From assembly GCA_039519185.1 (NCBI GenBank), contig CM076846.1, forward strand, positions 153,746,406 to 153,810,405: a stretch of DNA of 64,000 bases. Reading direction: 5' to 3'. The translations under genes and the position numbers were made by a program. The notes under the pieces are model-generated. The model ran no database searches and was not told the origin of the DNA. It saw only the letters and a program-made list of their open reading frames with translations. Origin of the DNA: Astragalus membranaceus (taxonomy: Eukaryota; Streptophyta; Magnoliopsida; Fabales; Fabaceae). Shown piece by piece: positions 57,865 through 64,000 of this stretch (the stretch's first letter is position 1; each line of letters starts with the position of its first letter).

Positions 57865-57935
57865 TTAGCTTACCACAACCATCAACAAGAGTTGGAAAAA
57901 GGGTTGGTCCAAGTGGTAACTGGACTTGGAGGGGA
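57865..57935 (-). pseudogene. Possible damaged exon at the separase His site
   Basis: On minus, a frame ending VDGCG meets a gtaagc donor, a 66-bp intron and the exon starting SHLFPW. Separases normally read GHGSG at this point, so V-D would replace G-H. The sequence further upstream (gtccaagtggtaactggac) is not separase-like and looks like an insertion. The alignment rests on five residues only. Confidence 0.3.
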
Positions 57936-58092
57936 GAACCACACGGGCTGGCAAAGCCAGAAACTCGTGACTAGCCAGGTTTTCAGGCCACTGACAAAAC
58001 CGGTGAAAACTATTTCCTTTTACTATGTCAATGATGTCATGTAACATGATACTATTTTAAATTTGAAGCCCTTTCATAAGAATAGGTAAAGT

Positions 58093-58885
58093 TAGAGAGT
58101 TGGCAGATACCCAACCCGCGACGGGCCAGCTCATATCAGACTCAGGCTTTTATGGCCTGGACCAAAAAGTCCGGGTTGAAATTCGAGCTCAACATTCACG
58201 TCCCAAGCACGGTCCTATGCAGGTTGTGGGCTTACTAGACTAGCCCGTCTTATGCGCGATTCTTTAACCACATTGTACCGTAACTATAAAGAAGGCTTAA
58301 CATAATTTAATTTTCAAATACCACATTCTGGAAGAGGCATATTTCAACTCAAATAATATTTTTCATAAAAGCCAAACAAAAAATTATTTATAACTGGAAC
58401 TATGCTCGAAGCAATATGTGCCCAGGAGGTGTTATGGCCATCAACTAAAAGAATAAGCCAATAGGAGTACATAAAACTTCCTCCTAAGCAAATGCATATC
58501 AGAATTCATCTTAGCATTTGTACTTCATATGCAAACTCGGCAAGTTTTATTTTGTAAATATAACAACACGTGAATTAATATGTGCATATACTTCCTGATA
58601 TACATACTTTCAATCCCACCATGCAAACTAAATTAACTTTTTGGACTTTCACTTTGTGGGTTACCAATTTTAAGCTTTTGGCAGCAAAGATTCACCCTAT
58701 TATTTTTAATCTACGGGATTGCGGGCTACCCATGGCCCAGTCGGCCTAGCCTAGCACGGGCCATTGTTTTTCTGGGCCGGGCAGAATAGCCCGCAAGTAA
58801 AATTGGGCTCAATTTCTTTGGCCCAAGCCCTATGTATTTTTGGGCTAGCCCGACTCGACAGGATCGGCCCATTTTGCCAGCTCTA
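58093..58885. mobile_element. hAT-type non-autonomous element with GGTAAAGT duplication
   Basis: The ends are tagagagttggcag and ctgccagctcta-like inverted termini (right end ttttgccagctcta). The 8-bp duplication ggtaaagt lies at 58085-58092 and 58886-58893. It is 793 bp, with gggcc/ggccc-rich subterminal parts and no coding capacity. It sits where separase exons should be. Confidence 0.85.
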
Positions 58886-59215
58886 GGTAAAGTGAATGTT
58901 GCAAAATTGTTAGTCAATTCAATCATGGATAAAAGATTCAAAATTATGCATGATATAGGCGGTGTACCTCAACAACTCCGTAAAAAGTTTTGAAACACCA
59001 TCAGAAGTATATGCTCTAGCTTCGTTTACTTCAACCAATGCTCTAAAGGATGGAGCAATGTCATCCACCGCCGTTAAACTATTCCAAGGGCAACACCAAG
59101 CTTTCGACCTATACCCACTCACAATGTCACCTGTAACTGGTATCCAAAAATTATAAGTTACATCAATTATTTTTCTCATATAAGTTGCATTGTTTAAAAT
59201 TATAAGGTTGATACT

Positions 59216-59216
<1 letters not shown>

Positions 59217-59275
<59 letters not shown>
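59217..59275 (+). repeat. (TA)n microsatellite in a separase intron
   Basis: About 28 TA units between the exons at 58968-59130 and 59295-59530. The run ends about 20 bp from the donor of the latter exon. Confidence 0.98.
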
Positions 59276-59277
<2 letters not shown>

Positions 59278-59572
59278 GCAATGGAACTATATACCTATTG
59301 GTATGGAATCTAATGGTAGTAAGACTACAATTGGTGTAGTCTTAAAAGAGATTCTTGATATTAGGATCCACGCCTTAGCATTTGTTTCTGGAGAAGAATT
59401 GGTCATTTTTTGTATTAAACCGGTGTATTCTGGTCCAATGATAGTTACATTTACTATTGTTGCGGGTTGGATACCTACAACCAACTTTTCCACGTGATTT
59501 TTCAGATCTTTTGTGCTTTTAGGAACAAACCTGCAACATGAAACAACATAAACATGAGAGTACTGGTTTAGG

Positions 59573-59573
<1 letters not shown>

Positions 59574-59620
<47 letters not shown>
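59574..59620 (+). repeat. (TA)n microsatellite in a separase intron
   Basis: About 23 TA units followed by a T run next to the exon at 59639. Confidence 0.98.
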
Positions 59621-59624
<4 letters not shown>

Positions 59625-60187
59625 GTTTTTTTTTTTACCATGGTGAGTTGGATGTGTCTTCGGAATTGGAAAAAGATCCGCTCTTGCATTGACCCTGCAT
59701 TTTGAGTACATGTATTATGTTTTCTCAAACATAAACAAAAATAAATACATGTTTGTGTGGTCTTAAAATTAAAAGAAGTTAACTACTCTCACTATAATTA
59801 ATGATGTCATTTATAATATATCTCATCAATTAATATATGTTTTATTTTCAAGTGGGAGAAATTAAGTAAACAAAAAAAAAGGGACTAGTGGGAGAACAAA
59901 ATAACAAGTGCACATATTCACAATGTTTATTTTCATGAGTCAAATTTTAAGATTAAATTCACGAATTATTTGATAAATATGAAGATATAGCAAACGTTAA
60001 TAAGACATTGTACCTTACGTCTCCCACTATGGGAACATAAATCATAAGTACCACGAGGTGATATTGATGCTTGATGAAAATAACACGCCCAATGATTTTC
60101 CTTTAAATCTTTTGTTAAGGCTGACATTGAAATTCTTTGGCTTGAACCGGATATAATATATAATAGAGCAAGTAATCTCGACACCTG

Positions 60188-60188
<1 letters not shown>

Positions 60189-60223
<35 letters not shown>
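60189..60223 (+). repeat. (TA)n microsatellite in a separase intron
   Basis: About 17 TA units directly against the acceptor of the exon at 60014-60184. Confidence 0.98.
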
Positions 60224-60225
<2 letters not shown>

Positions 60226-61685
60226 TAATGCAAATGAAATATTTTCTACCGACTCTATTAAACCAATGAAGCTAAAATTGTATAGCATAAGGATAGAGTA
60301 CAACCTTTTGAAAAACATCGGTAACCTCACGAGAGAGTACAAAGGTTACTGTCAGCCAATTAACTATGTCTTTAAACTCGATCTGAGTTACACTGCAAAA
60401 AAGGTCCCTGATGAGATAAAAATAATGTCCAAAGCATATAAATGATAAATATAATGAACATGTCATATAACATCTTCCAAGGAAGCAAAATTAAATAATT
60501 AACACTAAGAGTTCACTATTACAGTTACCTTGTAAAGTTGGAATCATATAGCTTCTAAGGGAATACCAACATATATCGTATAACAGTTCAGCCCGTTCTA
60601 TAGAAAGTGCATCTTCTTTAACTTCTATGGCAATCAGAAGATTAACCCAATCTCTAGAAACATATGTGAAGTTATCCGAGGATAAATTCCTAGAAAAAGC
60701 AGATACACTCTTGAGAAGAATCGTGTGCTCTTCATTCATTTGATTAGCCCTTCCGTATAATTTTACTGTAAATAAAAGTCGTATTAGAAAGAAAAAAACA
60801 AATAAACCTATACCATAAATAAAAAGCTCATACCTAATTTGCTATGAATGTGCAATGAATGTTTTCTGCGGATGAGCTCCCATTTAAGACAAATAAGATC
60901 CTCTAGTGATGTGCATTTTGTCACGTCAGGTGGAAAATAATTTTTGCTTTCGTTTTCTTCCCCGATAATTTCATATCCAGAACTGCTCAAATGATTATTC
61001 CAATCACTTCCACTCACTAATGTTAAAGCTTTGTTATATTCTTCTAATGCATTTTCCCTATTATGTTCAAATGTCAAATCTCCAGAATACTCATGGAGAG
61101 TAACCTTGAACAATAACCTACACTTGAAGCAACAAAAACTTGTCATTTTTAACATCTCCATCACTGATTGGAGTTCTGAGTTTGCTGTTTCTTGAATAGA
61201 CTTCCGCTCTTTTTCTTCCGTTGAAATACTTGATTTACAAAACACTTTTCCTAATAAACAAATAACATAAAAATGATAAATCCATAATACATTGAAACTT
61301 GTTACTTATCAACAAGGAGGGAAATTATAACCATACCTAGCAACAAAGAGAAAGTTGTCGCAAACATGGGTAAATGAAGCGAGTATGACAGTTTTCTTCC
61401 CATTTTGAAATAATGGAGAGTCTGATCTCTATCTCCGATTACTTCATATACTATTCCTATATGAAGAATGCCCTCAAGATAACCTTCCATTATCTTCCAA
61501 GGGCTAAGATATTCCTTTCCAAAATCCAATAAATTAGATGTGGACCGGAAAACTCTTTTGACAATTTTCCTCTTCAGTTTAACAACTTTGTTGAGGATAT
61601 CATATTCATTTTCATTCTTTTCTCTAAAAAACTTCCGGAAGACAATTCCAAACAGATCATTTGCATTCATTGCAAGTAAAAGAGC

Positions 61686-62481
61686 CTAACAAAACAAAAA
61701 AGTAAACAGGTGTTATATGTTGGGAAATAATGCAAGGCCAAAACAAAAAAATGCATGTATAATAAAAAAAACTAAAAAGATGCAAAAGTTCTATAGCGGC
61801 AAATTCACGTGGAGATCAAAGACCTCAACTAATCCTAACATTTTTTTTCAAAAAAAAGACAAAGCTACCAATAATTTGATGGAGGCCAAAGCTAACAATA
61901 GTACCAAAGACCACAAATTCTAACAATTTTCGAAAGAAAAGAGGCAAAGCTAACAATAGTTCGAAAGTAATTGTTTTACATTATCATTTTTTGACACAAA
62001 ATTCAATTTTCTTTCATGTTGAAAAAAATTATTATATATTCTTGTTGGTTAGTGTTTTTTTAACTAGAAGTATAATGGGTATTATATATTCTTGTTGCGA
62101 GGGGTCTTATTAAAACATCCAAAAATCAAAACCCATAGGAAGAAAAAAAACATAGTGATTGCGACAGACTCCTAACTAGTAATTTTACCAACCAACAAAG
62201 CCAGCAAAACAAGCCTTAGACCGTAGCAGTAGCACCATGTTCCCTCCGACAGATACATTACCAGCCCCATCAATACAACCACAAACCCAGAGCAGTGCCG
62301 TAAACACGAGGCCATAGAAGTAGCAATACCAAATAACATATACATAACATGAGATATAATATTGATTTCTTTTATAGAATTTATGAAATTGTTTATATTG
62401 ATTTTAGCCCCTCCAAACATCAAATTCTTGTTGTGCCCTTGACTACGCATTATCACTTTTCTTGTTTTGCAATTTTTTCAG
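61686..62481. other. Spacer between the two separase halves
   Basis: About 800 bp of AT-rich DNA. gaggcaaagctaacaatagt and a similar phrase near 61880 form a weak tandem repeat, and attatatattcttgttg occurs twice (62030, 62080). No exon of separase was recognised here, nor a clear promoter. Confidence 0.45.
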
Positions 62482-63812
62482 CCAAGATGAGAGAAAAAGA
62501 AAAGTTTCAAAAGGCACAAAAACTTGTAAAGAAAGCAAAGACACTAAGGCATTATGGTAGCATTGAAGAATGCGAAAGAGTGATATCTAAAGCCATACAC
62601 AAACTCAAGAAGGCCAAATTAACTAGTCATCTGCATCTTTTGTGTGAAGCATATTGTCTCCGTGCATTTTGTCTTCAAGAAACCGAACCTTACTCACAGG
62701 TGAAATTAAAATTAGGTGGAATCATTTTTTTCTTCATAAAATTAAGGAATTGTTACCAAATTTTTTTTAGTCTCTTTATAATGCGCATATCCTCAATATA
62801 TATATTACAGTATCGGTTCTTATTAAGTGTCACATTGTCTAATAATTCCACTTTGCATTTAAATGACTTATGATCTAATTTTTTCAAGGGGAGGGAAACT
62901 TATGATTTGTAACTATGTCAGGGATTGGACAACTTTATTGTTTGTTCTCTTCAGTTTGTGTTTTTTATTTATTTTGAAGAATGTATTTTATTTCTCTTTA
63001 CTCTTTGGAATGGTATCTAATTAAATTTTTGCACTTTCTTGATATGTACAAGCAGCAAATATTTGAAGATTTTAAGGCTGCGTTGAAGTTATGGAAAAAG
63101 ATCTATAATGACCACAACTTTAAAGAAGTGACATATGAATTTCAAAACAATGATATGATTCTTCTTCTTAATGTGATAGATTTATCACAATTGAAGGTAT
63201 GTTTTTTTTTTAAATTATTTCTCTCTATAGTCTATATATAGGATCTATAGTGATTTTGATTAATGATATTTCTTCAGGGCTTTATCAAATTGTTTAAAAA
63301 TGCATACCAAGTCATACTTCAAATTTTTAGTTTGAAGAATATTCCAATTAGAAAATGGTTGCCAGTATTATGTGAGACTCGTAGACTCAACCATGCCTTA
63401 TGTGTTTCTTCTGTGGATGAGAAATTCATTGAGGCTGCAGATCTTGCGAAATTGGATACTTGGAAAGATGCACTTAGGGCAAATGAATCTACTTTGCAAG
63501 GATTTCTTCAGAATTTATATTTCCCACTTGTAGTCTCACATATTAATAAACCAAATTCTGAAGCATTTCCCAAAATTAAAGAAGTTCAAGAAATTGCAAA
63601 ACAACTTGTAACAAAATTTGGTCCAACATCCAGCAAAGTAAATTATTATGATATAAAGTTTATTGTGCTTTTTTTTCTTCAAATTCACATAATGACTTTA
63701 TCAATTTTTCCTTGATTAGCTAACAACAAAAGCTAGCTATCATATTTTTGTTGCCGGTTATTTGAATCTGGACATTAGTAGAAGACTATTTGCAAATGGC
63801 GAGTTACAGGAG
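62482..63812 (+). pseudogene. Separase N-terminal/middle segment
   Basis: Exons are 62482-62699, 63056-63196, 63278-63637 and 63720-63812, with GT-AG edges; the last three junctions are in frame. They encode FQKAQKLVKKAKTLRHYGSI then AYCLRAFCLQETEPYS, QIFEDFKAALKLW, IRKWLPVLCETRRLNHALC, DTWKDALRANESTLQGFLQN and SYHIFVAGYLNLDISRRLFA. This is the helical-repeat region of plant separase, upstream of the part encoded at 61337-61685. No exon here is broken. But the gene lacks a recognisable beginning, and after the last donor (gtaagt) the sequence turns into an inverted copy, so it has no continuation. It is the likely parent, or a close relative of the parent, of the array at 1-4085. Confidence 0.7.
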
Positions 63813-63821
63813 GTAAGTCGT

Positions 63822-64000
63822 TAGCTAATCAAGGAAAAATTGATAAAGTCATTATGTGAATTTGAAGAAAAAAAAGCACAATAAACTTTATATCATAATA
63901 ACTTACTTTGCTGGATGTTGGACCAAATTTTGTTACAAGTTGTTTTGCAATTTCTTGAACTTCTTTAATTTTGGGAAATGCTTCAGAATTTGGTTTATTA
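63822..64000 (-). pseudogene. Inverted copy of the adjacent separase exon
   Basis: It is the near-perfect reverse complement of about 63545-63722, with one or two changes seen, such as gtaagt for gtaaat at the donor. The centre of symmetry is a 99-bp loop made of the exon 63720-63812 itself. It runs past the right window edge. Confidence 0.9.

Larger units (their letters stand above)
57425..61685 (-). pseudogene. Separase C-terminal half, protease core deleted
   Basis: Exons (minus): 61337-61685, 60834-61250, 60529-60765, 60305-60407, 60014-60184, 59639-59694, 59295-59530, 58968-59130 and 57425-57807, all with GT-AG edges and joining in frame where checked (e.g. SKL-V-KLYGRAN). They encode SPWKIMEGYLEGILHIGIVYE, SRLLALLYIISGSSQ..., WACYFHQASISPRGTY, KAWILISRISFKTTPIVVLLP and WCCPWNSLTAVDDIAPSFR. 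The last reads ELKKCPATVLMGCRSG, YAPSSTPTLYLIAGSPFVVASLWN and a basic end. This order matches plant separase (peptidase family C50), which cuts cohesin at anaphase; MGCRSG holds the catalytic Cys. Between the last two exons the family normally has about 200 more residues with the catalytic His. Here a hAT element lies there instead. Confidence 0.75.

Noticed and set aside
57885..57970. Possible tRNA-derived SINE (tggtccaagtgg resembles an A box)
   Set aside because: No convincing B box or tail was found.

Overview
The window looks like nuclear DNA of a flowering plant. It is AT-rich with spliceosomal introns (GT-AG), Ty1/copia and Ty3/gypsy LTR elements with tRNA-Met primer sites, CACTA, hAT and Mutator transposons with plant-type coding domains (plant mobile domain, transposase-associated domain, MULE transposase), a captured plastid PsbP-domain gene fragment, and a plant separase relative. 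The element types and their palindrome-rich ends fit a legume such as Medicago, Trifolium, Pisum or Vicia, but that is an inference. No gene here looks both host-like and intact.

Layout. 1-4085: head-to-head and tail-to-tail copies, period about 943 bp, of two exons of a separase-like gene. 4.2-11.7 kb: a gypsy LTR with primer site and two partial LTRs of the same family, one split by a hAT element with an 8-bp target duplication. 11.7-15 kb: AT-rich repeats, a probable Helitron end and a copia LTR plus leader. 15-18.1 kb: a Mutator derivative carrying plant-mobile-domain and PB1-like fragments. 18.1-25.3 kb: a CACTA element with decayed transposase genes and a captured PsbP-domain-5-like fragment. 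25.3-27 kb: a near-identical second copy of 16.4-18.1 kb. 27.5-29.7 kb: a short CACTA element, inserted in a minisatellite, with an internal 270-bp-arm hairpin. 30.5 kb: a Mutator MITE. 31.4-32.9 kb: another copy of the PB1-like element. 32.9-42.1 kb: a small Mutator element beside a large one whose transposase is joined to a SWIM finger and an OTU protease; it also carries a PB1-like gene split by a solo LTR and a decayed plant-mobile-domain gene. 42.1-43.2 and 51.8-52.1 kb: coding-like exons of an unrecognised gene split by copia DNA. 43.2-51.8 kb: copia arranged LTR-internal-LTR-partial internal. 52-57 kb: mostly non-coding, with a LINE 3' end and an LTR fragment. 57.4-61.7 kb (minus): the C-terminal half of a separase, lacking most of the protease core. 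62.5-63.8 kb (plus): an N-terminal/middle part of separase running the other way, followed at once by an inverted copy of itself.

The main story is the separase locus. It is split into two oppositely oriented halves, and one two-exon piece of it has been copied as inverted repeats at both edges of the window. Such DNA could give double-stranded RNA against a functional separase elsewhere, but only the palindromic structure is seen here. The second theme is that unrelated transposon families each carry dense arrays of short palindromes near their ends or inside their LTRs.
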